From NCBI GenBank assembly GCA_018820855.1, contig JAHJNL010000055.1:1-64000 (forward strand): 64,000 nucleotides of DNA, read 5' to 3'. The first letter of the stretch is position 1. Each line of letters begins with the position of its first letter. This DNA is from Pseudomonadota bacterium. GTDB taxonomy: Bacteria > Desulfobacterota > Desulfobulbia > Desulfobulbales > Desulfocapsaceae. Position numbers and translations under genes: made by a program. This document shows positions 25,921-34,056 of this stretch, piece by piece. The notes under the pieces are model-generated. The model ran no database searches and was not told where the DNA came from. It saw nothing but the letters and a program-made list of their open reading frames with translations.

Positions 25921-27948
25921 ATGAGTTTTTTTTCAAAAAAAGAACCTGAAGCGAAAACACCTGGATCTGGAGGAGCAATCAGTTCCGGACAGATCGGTGA
26001 TCTAAAAAACAGGGTGGCCGGTACTGACCTGCCACCCTACGTTGCTCACCAAGTAACAACCGAATTGAACCGTCTTGAAAAAACCGATCCAATTACCGCT
26101 GAATTCTCCATCGGCGTAAACTATATCGAATTGCTTCTCTCGTTGCCCTGGTTCCAGGAAACGAAAGATAAACTTGATCTCAAGCGAGCTGAATCCATCA
26201 TGGCCTCTCACCATTTCGGGCTTGAGGGAGTCAAAACGCGGATACTGGAATACCTTGCAGCCAAGACCCTGAAGAATCAGCAAAAATCAAGGATACTGAT
26301 TGTTGATGATGAAGAAATTGCCCGCAATAATCTTCAGCACTACTTCAAGAATATTGGCCATACCGTGCAGGTGGCTGCTAACGGAATTGATGCTCTGCAA
26401 CAGGTTGAAACAAGTGATCTTTTTGATGTGATGATCACCGACCTGAAAATGGATAAGATGGATGGCCTCACCCTTATTGAAAAAATCAGTAAAGTATCTC
26501 CGGAGACCAATGTGATCATGGTTACCGGCTATGCAACAGTGGCAACTGCAGTAGATGCGATGCGCAAAGGTGCAACCCATTATTTATCAAAACCGGTACA
26601 GCTTGATGAACTGAGAGATACGGTGGAAGAGATCCTGCAAAGACAGAAGAAACTGCAGATCAGTCAGGGCCCCGTCCTCTGCTTTTCCGGCCCCCCCGGT
26701 ACAGGCAAAACCTCCATAGGACAGTCTGTGGCCACCTCCCTTGGCCGGGAGTTTATTCGTCTGTCCATGGCAGGTCTCCGTGATGAAGCTGAAATCCGTG
26801 GCCACCGCCGCACCTATGTCGGTGCCATGCCAGGCCGCATTATTAATGAAATTAAACGGGCCGGAGTGACTAATCCCTGTTTCATGCTCGATGAAATTGA
26901 CAAGATCGGCCAGGATTTTCGTGGAGACCCTGCTTCCGTTCTCCTTGAGGTTCTTGATCCCGAGCAGAACGGGAACTTTATGGATCACTATCTTGATATT
27001 CCCTTTGATCTATCCGGTGTCCTGTTCATTGCTACGGCAAATGACATAACAAAACTGCCTGGCCCTCTGCTGGACAGACTGGAAGTCATTGAGTTTTCTA
27101 GCTATTCATCCCAGGAAAAACAGGTTATTGCCAGAAAATATCTTCTGCCCAAACAGTTATCCATCAACGGCTTAAGCGATATAAATCCGCAGATCACCGA
27201 CAGTGCCCTCGATAAACTTATCGTGGAATACACCAGAGAATCCGGCGTACGGGGGCTCAATCGGACAATCGGGACCATCTGTCGCAAACTGGCCCTGCAG
27301 GTCCTGCAAAACGATTCAAAAGAATCTTTGCCGGTTATAGACAAAGATGCCATTGCGCCACTGCTCGGACCGAGAAAATACCGCCAGGAAGCTGCTGAAG
27401 GCGAGGACAAGGTTGGTGTCGTAACCAGCCTGGTCTGGACCCAATTTGGTGGTGAGATTATGTTTATCGAGGCCTTGGCCATGCGAGGCAGCACCCATCT
27501 CATCCTTACCGGTTCACTGGGCGAAGTATTGCGTGAATCGGCGCAGACCGCTTTGAGTTATATCAGAAGCAATGCCGAACAACTTGGTATCGCTCCAGAC
27601 TTCTACGATCATTCCGATATCCATATCCATCTACCTGCAGGCGCAGTTTCAAAAGACGGCCCCTCTGCCGGTGTTGCCATAGCCATTGCCTTGATCTCCC
27701 TGCTCACCGGCCGCCCGGTCCATCGCAACGTATCGATTACCGGAGAGATGACACTGACCGGCCAGGTGCTGCCTGTCGGAGGAATCAGGGAAAAACTCCT
27801 GGCAGGCGTTCGAACCGGTTGCGTGAAGATCGTCCTGCCTGCAAAAAATAAGGAAGATGTGGCCTCATTACATGACGATGTTACAGATCATCTTGAACTG
27901 GTATATGTCGATATGCTCGATGAGGCAATCCCACACCTGCTTACCTGA
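25921..27948 (+). CDS. Lon-type ATP-dependent protease with internal response-regulator receiver domain
   Basis: 675 residues from ATG 25921; the frame is open to 25843, but that part overlaps the leader hairpin. The usual N-terminal Lon substrate domain (about 190 residues) is absent. Residues 40-115 match the Lon helical linker (LLLSLPW, HFGLEGVKTRILEYLA). A complete receiver domain follows (about 122-242: DD129-130, Asp174, Thr202, Lys224), placed exactly before the AAA+ domain (GPPGTGKT 257-264, FMLDEIDKIG). The protease domain is intact, with Ser582 in DGPSAG and Lys625 in GIREKLLAG, 43 residues apart as in E. coli Lon. Phosphorylation could gate proteolysis; this is inferred. It lies in the sigma54/two-component cluster. 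Confidence 0.93.
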   Translation: MSFFSKKEPEAKTPGSGGAISSGQIGDLKNRVAGTDLPPYVAHQVTTELNRLEKTDPITAEFSIGVNYIELLLSLPWFQETKDKLDLKRAESIMASHHFGLEGVKTRILEYLAAKTLKNQQKSRILIVDDEEIARNNLQHYFKNIGHTVQVAANGIDALQQVETSDLFDVMITDLKMDKMDGLTLIEKISKVSPETNVIMVTGYATVATAVDAMRKGATHYLSKPVQLDELRDTVEEILQRQKKLQISQGPVLCFSGPPGTGKTSIGQSVATSLGREFIRLSMAGLRDEAEIRGHRRTYVGAMPGRIINEIKRAGVTNPCFMLDEIDKIGQDFRGDPASVLLEVLDPEQNGNFMDHYLDIPFDLSGVLFIATANDITKLPGPLLDRLEVIEFSSYSSQEKQVIARKYLLPKQLSINGLSDINPQITDSALDKLIVEYTRESGVRGLNRTIGTICRKLALQVLQNDSKESLPVIDKDAIAPLLGPRKYRQEAAEGEDKVGVVTSLVWTQFGGEIMFIEALAMRGSTHLILTGSLGEVLRESAQTALSYIRSNAEQLGIAPDFYDHSDIHIHLPAGAVSKDGPSAGVAIAIALISLLTGRPVHRNVSITGEMTLTGQVLPVGGIREKLLAGVRTGCVKIVLPAKNKEDVASLHDDVTDHLELVYVDMLDEAIPHLLT

Positions 27949-27992
27949 CTAGTTTCTTTTTACAAAAAAATCATAATGTTGCCCCATAACCC

Positions 27993-28025
27993 ACAGAAGG
28001 ATCCGCTGTTGCGCGATCCTTCTGT
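27993..28025 (+). terminator. Terminator hairpin after the lon-like gene
   Basis: ACAGAAGGATC (27993-28003) pairs perfectly with GATCCTTCTGT (28015-28025), followed by CCTTTCTTCCTTT, a moderately T-rich stretch. It ends about 45 bp after the stop codon. Confidence 0.7.
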
Positions 28026-28056
28026 CCTTTCTTCCTTTGCTTCCCGATAAGTCGTT

Positions 28057-28091
28057 TGTTGCATTCTGTTACGCAGTTTCATCCTGCAACA
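28057..28091. promoter_or_regulatory. Distal half-sites of the TGTTGCA motif
   Basis: TGTTGCA at 28057-28063 and TGCAACA at 28085-28091 are separated by 21 bp, upstream of the better site at 28215-28231. They may give extra binding for the same activator, but the spacing does not match the 3-bp gap of the other sites. Confidence 0.35.
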
Positions 28092-28214
28092 ACTTCCTGT
28101 TCTCCGTGACACCGCTTCATTGACAAAACCATCGTATTCCAGACAGTTACCTACAATCACATCCTCTCCCACAGTCAACGACTCTGCTTTTCACACCCTA
28201 TCCAAAAGAGTTGT

Positions 28215-28231
28215 TGTTGCAAGCTGCAATA
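28215..28231. promoter_or_regulatory. Enhancer-like site TGTTGCA-AGC-TGCAATA
   Basis: The same 7-3-7 pattern as at 21905-21921 and 21767-21783, centred 117 bp upstream of the -24 GG of the uspA promoter at 28338. This suggests that one regulator acts on all of these promoters. Confidence 0.6.
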
Positions 28232-28337
28232 ACTCACAGGCTGACTCAAGGCCTGACTCAAAGACAGTTTCAGACGGATCTCACCTGACTATCGCCCAAC
28301 ACACTGTTTTGTTTGCGATAATAACTATTTTTCAGTT

Positions 28338-28354
28338 TTGGCACGACATGTGCA
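28338..28354 (+). promoter_or_regulatory. Sigma54 promoter for uspA
   Basis: TTGGCACGACATGTGCA is a near-perfect -24/-12 element: TTGGCACG, 4 bp, then GTGCA, with 10 bp between GG and GC. The start codon is at 28420, leaving a leader of about 55 nt with the ribosome site GAGAGGAGA. Confidence 0.85.
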
Positions 28355-28419
28355 TTGACTGTATGCAAAGGCACAATCAATAAATATTAACAACCACCTA
28401 CAATAGAGAGGAGAACATC

Positions 28420-28974
28420 ATGGGCTTCACTGACTGGTTCACATTAGGAATGAAAAAAAACAAAGAAGTTAATGTAAAAAAAATCAAAGAAAAATCTATC
28501 GATATGGGTGCAATGGCAGCCGGTAGTCCATCAAACGCTGCTGGAGCCATTGCCAGAGTGATGGACCAGAGAAATACGCCAACAAAGGTTCTTATGATCC
28601 AAGACGGAGAATATCTTCAACAAGTCACTGATTACGCTATGAAAATGGCACAGCGACTTGACTGTGAAATCATCGCCCTTGATATTACGGACAGACCACT
28701 TCAATTTACAGGTGACAGAAGAGCAAGAGAAAGTGACCGCTTCATTGATATGGCCAGGACAAATGCCGAAAAATTTACCAGCCAGGCCAAGGCGTGCGGA
28801 ATCAAAGTCGAACATATTATGGATATCGGTGACTCAGAAGAGATCATTGCTCGTGTCAGTGCTGCAGATGCAGGTATTCGCTACGTATTAAGCAAACCTG
28901 ACGAAGAAGCAATCAGAACCGATCAGGAACGACCCCATGTTCCGGTCTTTGATCTCCACTGTTCACGCTTATAA
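28420..28974 (+). CDS. Universal stress protein-like, sigma54-controlled
   Basis: 184 residues. The first 50 or so are a Lys- and Ala-rich extension (KKNKEVNVKKIKEKS, then AAGSPSNAAGAIARVM). A UspA-like alpha/beta domain follows (KVLMIQDGEYLQQVTDYAMKMAQRLDCEIIALDIT to YVLSKPDEE). The classical ATP-binding glycine motif is not evident, so it is probably a non-nucleotide-binding member. It has a near-consensus sigma54 promoter and an enhancer-like site, and is followed 26 bp later by a small membrane protein with its own good ribosome site. Role in the stress response is inferred from family and context. Confidence 0.8.
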   Translation: MGFTDWFTLGMKKNKEVNVKKIKEKSIDMGAMAAGSPSNAAGAIARVMDQRNTPTKVLMIQDGEYLQQVTDYAMKMAQRLDCEIIALDITDRPLQFTGDRRARESDRFIDMARTNAEKFTSQAKACGIKVEHIMDIGDSEEIIARVSAADAGIRYVLSKPDEEAIRTDQERPHVPVFDLHCSRL

Positions 28975-29000
28975 TTTCCAATCACAAAGGAGTGACCCTC

Positions 29001-29276
29001 ATGGAACCTTTAACAATGTTTGCAGCAACCGTTGGATTTATAGGATTCTTCCACTTATTATCCACAGCCGTTGAACACTTTGGAAAAAGAAGAAACAACA
29101 GCCACGATCTAAATACAAAGAGAGAGGAATGGTACTGCTTCTTTCAACCATCCGACCTTCTTGGAGAAGACCTGGGAGCAGGTGGGAATATGGGTCAGCA
29201 TCCGTCCATCACCGATGCCGAGCTGCTTAAGCAGAGGCGGCAGCAGCAGGCAAACCGCCCTCGCCTTCAAGCCTGA
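29001..29276 (+). CDS. Small single-span membrane protein cotranscribed with uspA
   Basis: 91 residues from ATG 29001 (ribosome site AAAGGAGTG). One hydrophobic segment near the N-terminus (LTMFAATVGFIGFFHLLSTAV) is followed by a polar cytoplasmic or periplasmic tail with a Gly-rich stretch and a Gln/Arg-rich end. No family is recognised. It is 26 bp after the uspA-like gene and before a terminator, so the two form a bicistronic unit; it could be a membrane partner for the Usp protein. Confidence 0.7.
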   Translation: MEPLTMFAATVGFIGFFHLLSTAVEHFGKRRNNSHDLNTKREEWYCFFQPSDLLGEDLGAGGNMGQHPSITDAELLKQRRQQQANRPRLQA

Positions 29277-29304
29277 AAAATCATCAAAGTCCGTTAAAAA
29301 GAGC

Positions 29305-29346
29305 AGATAGAACAGCTAGCGATAGTTGCTCTATCTATTCTTTTTT
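29305..29346 (+). terminator. Terminator of the uspA operon
   Basis: AGATAGAACA (29305-29314) pairs with TGCTCTATCT (29327-29336) with one mismatch, followed by ATTCTTTTTT. Confidence 0.7.
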
Positions 29347-29665
29347 GATTATCCTGAATCAACAAACACCTCGACAATCAACGCCACCGTCTCTTTCCAG
29401 GAATAATATTCTAGTACATATCACCCAGAGACTTGAACAACCAGCCGACAATATCCGGCTACTCATTGTTATCAGTCTGCTTTTTCTTTTCCTCCCCCTC
29501 TTTCTTGCTCAATCCAGCGTCCCTCAAAATAGTGCTCTGAGAGTCTGATTCATACTGTTATCTCTTTTTCTGTTTTTTGCCTGAAGCGTTAAGCAGAGCA
29601 TTACTCACCACACGAAAGATTAACCTAATTGCCAATACCCCGGTGAACTGTTATCATCACCGCCA
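29347..29665. other. Gene-free stretch before the radical SAM gene
   Basis: Between the uspA operon terminator and the radical SAM gene. A short frame over 29345-29548 lacks a ribosome site and does not resemble a known protein. No promoter could be assigned with confidence and no precursor-peptide gene was recognised. Confidence 0.5.
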
Positions 29666-31477
29666 ATGAAAAATGACAAAGCACATCCATTTCGACTGGG
29701 TCTGGTATCCATGCCCTGGTCAATCTTCAACCGTCCTTCCATACAACTGGCAGCACTCAAGGCCTATCTGGATCGAAACAGCTCGGTTGTGACAACACTC
29801 TTCCATCCCTATCTCGCTGCAGCTGCATCCATTGGCACTGAGACGTATCACTATCTGGCAAAAAACAGCTGGGCCGGAGAAGCCCTTTACAGCCCCCTGC
29901 TCTTTCCCGAGCAATCCAACCAGGCGGAACAACTCTTTTATGAGAGCTGCCGCGATGAAACTGCTCTCAAACTGCTCAATTTTCAAGACACCAGTCGGGT
30001 CCTGGATCAGAACCTTGATCAATGGCTCTCCTCTGTAACTTTTGATGGTTTTGACCTCATAGGATTCTCCATCTGCTTCAATCAGCTCCTCTCTTCCCTT
30101 ACTGCTGCGGCACGCATAAAAAAACAGTTTCCCGATCTCCCCATAGTAATTGGCGGATCCGGCTGTGTGGACAAGATCGGACTCTCATTTCTTCATCACT
30201 TTCCCCAGATCGATTTTGTCATCAACGGAGAAGGTGAAGAGGCCCTGAAAGGGCTCTGTGACTTCCTGGCGAGTCCCGACCCGGCAACAGAGATGCCAGC
30301 CCAGGTTATGACCAGAAAAACTGTTGGAGAGACACATCGTGTATGTGGTGGAATAGCAGATCTCAACACTCTGCCTGCACCCGACTACAGTCCCTACTTT
30401 CAAGAAATGCACCACTGTTTTCCAGGGCAGCCCTTTATCCCTGTCCTCCCCCTTGAATTCTCCAGAGGCTGTTGGTGGAACAAATGTACCTTCTGCAACC
30501 TGAACCTTCAGTGGAAGGGATACCGATGGAAAAAGGCTGAAACAGTATTGGCAGAGGTTCTCAAGCAGTCCACACGTCACCGATGTCTTGATTTTTGTTT
30601 CACGGATAATGCCCTGCCCCCCAAAGAAACCAATGTTTTTTTTCAAAGCCTTGCCAAGGAAAAAAAAGATTACGACTTTTTCGCCGAAGTACGTGTCATC
30701 ACCGATCCTGACATCCCCGCCCTCTATCGTCGCGGCGGACTCTCCACAGTGCAGGTTGGCATTGAATCACTTTCCTCCAGCCTGCTGAAGAAAATGCACA
30801 AGGGAACCAGTGCTATTGAAAATATTGCTGCCATGCGCCAGAGCGCCGAAGCTGGAATACGCCTGGAAGGGAATCTCATCACTGAATTCCCGGGAAGCAG
30901 TGTTGAAGAAGTTGAAGAAACCCTGAAAAATCTGGATTTTGTCCTCCCCTTTTCACCACTCTGCAGTGCCTCTTTTTTTCTTGGCCACGGCTCACCGGTA
31001 GCCAAGAATCCTGGCAGCTATGGGATCAAGGCCGTAACCCAGCACAAAAAAAACAAAATGCTCTTTCCGCCGACACTACTCCAGGACCTCGACATGCTGA
31101 TCAAAGACTATCGGGGAGACCGAGTTCTCCAATGCAGGCGTTGGAAACCCGTACAAGAAAAGATTCGCCGCTGGCAGGACTTTCATGAGAAGCGAAAATC
31201 GCTCCTTCCTCCTCTTTGCTATCGAGACGGTGGAACGTTCCTCCTCATTCGCCAGGAACAGGTAAACGGACCGGTTCTGCAGCATCGTCTCCAGGAAAAA
31301 TCCAGAAAGATCTACCTCTTCTGCCGTAAGATACGCAGCCAGGAAGAGATTCACCAGGCCTTTACCACTATTGGCGAAGCCACCCTGCTTAAATTCCTGC
31401 AAGATCTCACAAACAAGAAGCTGTTCTTTAGCGAAGAGGGTCACTATCTGGCCCTGGCAATCAAACAGCTTTCGTGA
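29666..31477 (+). CDS. B12-binding-type radical SAM protein, RiPP maturase-like
   Basis: 603 residues. The N-terminal half looks like a cobalamin-binding Rossmann domain (LVSMPWSIFNRPSIQLAALK; GFDLIGFSICFNQ; IVIGGSG; NGEGEEAL), but no DxHxxG cobalamin ligand motif is visible. The radical SAM core starts with CWWNKCTFC (Cys269, Cys274, Cys277), a CX4CX2C spacing instead of the usual CX3CX2C. The wording SRGCWW...CTFCNLN and PSIQLAALKAYL recalls the ribosomal-peptide maturase group (rSAM/ocin 1 type). No precursor peptide or partner maturase was found nearby, so the substrate is open. A terminator-like hairpin follows at 31546. Confidence 0.75.
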   Translation: MKNDKAHPFRLGLVSMPWSIFNRPSIQLAALKAYLDRNSSVVTTLFHPYLAAAASIGTETYHYLAKNSWAGEALYSPLLFPEQSNQAEQLFYESCRDETALKLLNFQDTSRVLDQNLDQWLSSVTFDGFDLIGFSICFNQLLSSLTAAARIKKQFPDLPIVIGGSGCVDKIGLSFLHHFPQIDFVINGEGEEALKGLCDFLASPDPATEMPAQVMTRKTVGETHRVCGGIADLNTLPAPDYSPYFQEMHHCFPGQPFIPVLPLEFSRGCWWNKCTFCNLNLQWKGYRWKKAETVLAEVLKQSTRHRCLDFCFTDNALPPKETNVFFQSLAKEKKDYDFFAEVRVITDPDIPALYRRGGLSTVQVGIESLSSSLLKKMHKGTSAIENIAAMRQSAEAGIRLEGNLITEFPGSSVEEVEETLKNLDFVLPFSPLCSASFFLGHGSPVAKNPGSYGIKAVTQHKKNKMLFPPTLLQDLDMLIKDYRGDRVLQCRRWKPVQEKIRRWQDFHEKRKSLLPPLCYRDGGTFLLIRQEQVNGPVLQHRLQEKSRKIYLFCRKIRSQEEIHQAFTTIGEATLLKFLQDLTNKKLFFSEEGHYLALAIKQLS

Positions 31478-31545
31478 GAATTCAATATGTATAGCAGTTA
31501 ATTTACCCTCGCAGACAGCTGAATCGGGTCATTCTTGCCCAAGAA

Positions 31546-31586
31546 TCTATCCGCCAAAAGACCATTCGGCGGATAGAGATATTTTT
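31546..31586 (+). terminator. Terminator-like hairpin after the radical SAM gene
   Basis: TCTATCCGCC (31546-31555) and GGCGGATAGA (31568-31577) form a perfect 10-bp stem with a 12-nt loop, followed by GATATTTTT. Confidence 0.75.
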
Positions 31587-31989
31587 AGCTACCCGCAATT
31601 TGCACAAAAATTTGCAACATTCACTCCATTTGTACGTTAATATTTATATTAATGCCCATCCATAACTGATAAGTGTGGCTTGTATAGGCGTCATGCTCAA
31701 ATATGAATTTTCGGAATTCATCATACTATTTCGGGGTGTTCTAAACATATTAAGGCACCGATCAAGCAATACAAGAGGACTCCACTGCAATTGCGTGATC
31801 ATGGTCTTCAGAGAAAAACACCTTATCAGTTTTTGCTTAAATCACAACCTTGGCTATTCCATAACAACACAATTTCATAGGATTTTGTGGAGAAATCGGA
31901 CTGCACTCTTTAAGTTGACTCATTCATTCTTGTGATTACTTGTATTGTCAGGGTTTAGAAACAACCATTTAACTAAAGGAAATTTGAGA
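31587..31989. other. Gene-free stretch before the lipoprotein gene
   Basis: No supported gene. A frame over 31675-31935 lacks a ribosome site and has an unremarkable translation. The stretch includes the short direct repeat ATTTGCA...ATTTGCAACA near 31600. A TTGACT (31915-31920) close to the lipoprotein gene may be part of its promoter, but the -10 box is unclear. Confidence 0.4.
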
Positions 31990-32226
31990 ATGAAAACAAG
32001 TTTAAAGTTGGCATTGATACTTCTGAGCATGCTGCTTCTCGCTGGTCTAAGCGCTTGCGAGCAAGCAGAAAAGAAAATGGATGACGTAACAGCATCCGCA
32101 GAAAAAGCCGTAGATACGGTAAAAGAGAAGGCTGCTGAAATGCTGACCGGATCTGAAGAAAAAACCTCTGATGAAGGATCTGCAGAGAAAGGAGAAAAAG
32201 AGGAAAAGGAGCATGAGAAAGAGTAA
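31990..32226 (+). CDS. Small highly charged lipoprotein
   Basis: 78 residues with a lipoprotein signal: MKTSLKLALILLSMLLLAGLSAC, lipobox LSAC with Cys23. The mature part (55 residues) is a Lys/Glu-rich amphipathic helix with Ala repeats (ASAEKAVDTVKEKAAEM) and a Glu-rich tail (KGEKEEKEHEKE). A ribosome site (AAAGGAAATTTGAGA) precedes it. The layout is like small envelope lipoproteins of the entericidin or Lpp type, but no precise family is recognised. Confidence 0.78.
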   Translation: MKTSLKLALILLSMLLLAGLSACEQAEKKMDDVTASAEKAVDTVKEKAAEMLTGSEEKTSDEGSAEKGEKEEKEHEKE

Positions 32227-32339
32227 TACTCTCTAACCATTGTCTTCCCCGAACACTTTTTTTTCGAGACTGGTAAGAAAAAACAGACCAAAAGAATGAG
32301 CTTGAGCATCAGACATTCCTTTATTCTCTCTTTTCTCCT

Positions 32340-32376
32340 CTGCACGCTGTATGACCTGAGATCATACAGCGTGCAG
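32340..32376 (+). terminator. Strong hairpin after the lipoprotein gene
   Basis: Two perfect 15-bp arms (32340-32354 and 32362-32376) with a 7-nt loop; a T run (TTATTTTTT) follows about 10 nt later. It lies 114 bp after the lipoprotein stop. Confidence 0.7.
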
Positions 32377-32863
32377 CCAGTACTTATTTTTTCTGCCTGC
32401 TACCTAACAGAGCATAAGGAATCAATTTCAAGAGACTCCAAATTTGTCCGGGGATATAACTGATTTCTGCTCTAGCGCATAACTGCGTTGGTTATATATC
32501 TATACGCTTTTGACTTTACAAAAACGCATTTCATACATAAAAATTGGCCCAAACGAAGCATACTTTCCCGCCCTTGCAACTTGCCTGCGCAGCCATACCC
32601 CGGAACACCTCAAGACAACAGGACAATGAATAACATACAAAAGGATAGAATCGATCCAAGTCAGTACAGATCTGCTGCAACTTGGCCTGTCGCCTAATTG
32701 CCAACATATTGAGTAAAGGCCACCTTGCAAAATTGCCTTTTCGCCCAAACTCTTCGTTATGAAATAAATTTTATCCTCGGAATATCAGATAGATGCCTGC
32801 GGTAAAATTTATCTTATGCCTCGATTTTGAACGAAAATTCTAATTTTTCAAGGTACCCTAAAA
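32377..32863. other. Gene-free stretch
   Basis: No supported gene between the lipoprotein terminator and the zinc-ribbon gene on the minus strand. Short frames (for example 32488-32697) lack ribosome sites and family resemblance. Confidence 0.5.
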
Positions 32864-33139
32864 TTAAAGTCTGGGATCAATATTTCCAGGCCCTCCACAG
32901 GTAGGCTCGTAACAGGTAACATTTTTAAAATCACAGCTTTCTCCACATCCCGGGCATTTTTCAGGAGGATTTGGAGCTTGTAGAGTCCTCCCACAATTAC
33001 CACATTTCCAGTATGGATCTGAAGCTGCAGCCATATGAGGAGTACCATGAGGTGAATAGCCGCAAACACCACAGACTGTGCGGATCTCCTTATAATCCTT
33101 CCCACATTCTTCACATTTGCCCTGTTTTATCTTGCTCAT
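32864..33139 (-). CDS. Multi-Cys zinc-ribbon/rubredoxin-like small protein
   Basis: 91 residues with several Cys pairs: CEECGKD, CGVCGY, CGNCGRT and CPGCGESC, plus a final CYEPTCGG. The second half (YWKCGNCGRTLQAP...EKCPGCGE) is like the rubredoxin-type knuckles of rubrerythrin, which bind Fe or Zn. The first half is another ribbon. A strong ribosome site (AAGGAGTGTAGCT) precedes ATG 33139. Electron transfer or metal storage under oxidative stress is possible, but the exact role is unknown. Confidence 0.75.
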   Translation of the reverse strand: MSKIKQGKCEECGKDYKEIRTVCGVCGYSPHGTPHMAAASDPYWKCGNCGRTLQAPNPPEKCPGCGESCDFKNVTCYEPTCGGPGNIDPRL

Positions 33140-33556
33140 AGCTACACTCCTTGCTGCCAGCTGTTATTAAAAAATGACATGATGTCACAAAAAAGCAATG
33201 AAGGGGCCAGAATAAAATCAATATGGTAATGTCTCCGCCTCTACTATAATCCCGAACCTCACATATTGAGACATAGTGAACAGGCAGTTTTAAAATAATA
33301 AACAGGGAAACCAAAATAGCAATGTACTGCTGCAGATGATTTCAGCAACATTTTGCAATTCCGGGAACACTCTGCTTAGTCGGTCTTTTCTGCGAAGGGG
33401 ACGCTTGCTTTTGTAAGAGCCCTTTTTTTGCTTTTCTGTCGGGCAAAAAACTTGTCCTACCTTAAAGCCCCCTCTTTCAGAAAGGTACGACAGCTCGGGC
33501 TACTGCAGTAATCGTTCATTCAGCAAGTCCTATGAAGCACCTTGCTATAGGTGTTA
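33140..33556. other. Gene-free stretch between the two zinc-binding protein genes
   Basis: No supported gene. It must contain the promoter of the zinc-ribbon gene (minus) and the end of the DUF2007 transcript; a GCCC...GGGC hairpin with flanking T and A runs near 33419-33446 could be that terminator. Confidence 0.4.
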
Positions 33557-33967
33557 TCAGTTCATTTTATACCCACAGTCTTTACATTGATACTTTTTTC
33601 CGAACAGTATCAATGGAAAACTAAGTAGTAGGCTCAATGCTCCGTATTTTCGAGAAACTTTTATGAGCCGTATATTTGAAGAACCACAATTTGTGCATAA
33701 GTCACCTTGCTCAGGCTCGGGAAATTCATTTTCAATATCTAACAGATCAGATGAGTGATCATCTTTTAATATTTTCAATGCATTTTCAACATCCTCAGTT
33801 CTAACCTGTAGTTCCACACCTCCTAACGCAGTTGAATACAACCAATTAAGAGCGATAATATTTTTGTTCAGAAGAAAACAAGGGATTCCTTCTGATTCAA
33901 GTTTTGATTTTGCGAGCTCAGCAAGAGGAAGATCTCTATAGCTTGCAATTATTGTTAATGAACGCAT
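33557..33967 (-). CDS. DUF2007-domain protein with C-terminal zinc ribbon
   Basis: 136 residues. The N-terminal domain (about 1-70) matches the DUF2007 'putative signal transducing' pattern: a ferredoxin-like fold with YRDLPLAELAKSKLESEGIPCFL and VELQVRTEDVENALKIL. A zinc ribbon follows, with CTNCGSSN and CKDCGYK separated by a hydrophobic stretch (ALSLLLSFPLILFGK). The function is unknown in the family. It lies 89 bp after the TetR gene on the same strand and could be cotranscribed with it. Confidence 0.8.
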   Translation of the reverse strand: MRSLTIIASYRDLPLAELAKSKLESEGIPCFLLNKNIIALNWLYSTALGGVELQVRTEDVENALKILKDDHSSDLLDIENEFPEPEQGDLCTNCGSSNIRLIKVSRKYGALSLLLSFPLILFGKKYQCKDCGYKMN

Positions 33968-34056
33968 CAGCTTTCGGCCTTGTCCTTATTTTCCGGAAAA
34001 GATTTTCATTTTGTTTTCCAATCAATACCTTAGAGAGTGATTCGTTCACATTTATT

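Noticed and set aside
29345-29548. Possible small protein before the radical SAM gene
   Set aside because: No ribosome site, low-complexity hydrophobic translation and no sign of a RiPP leader.
31675-31935. Possible small protein between the radical SAM gene and the lipoprotein
   Set aside because: No ribosome site, and the translation does not resemble a folded or secreted protein.
32488-32748. Overlapping frames in the gene-free stretch after the lipoprotein
   Set aside because: Both strands are open by chance; there is no ribosome site or recognisable domain.
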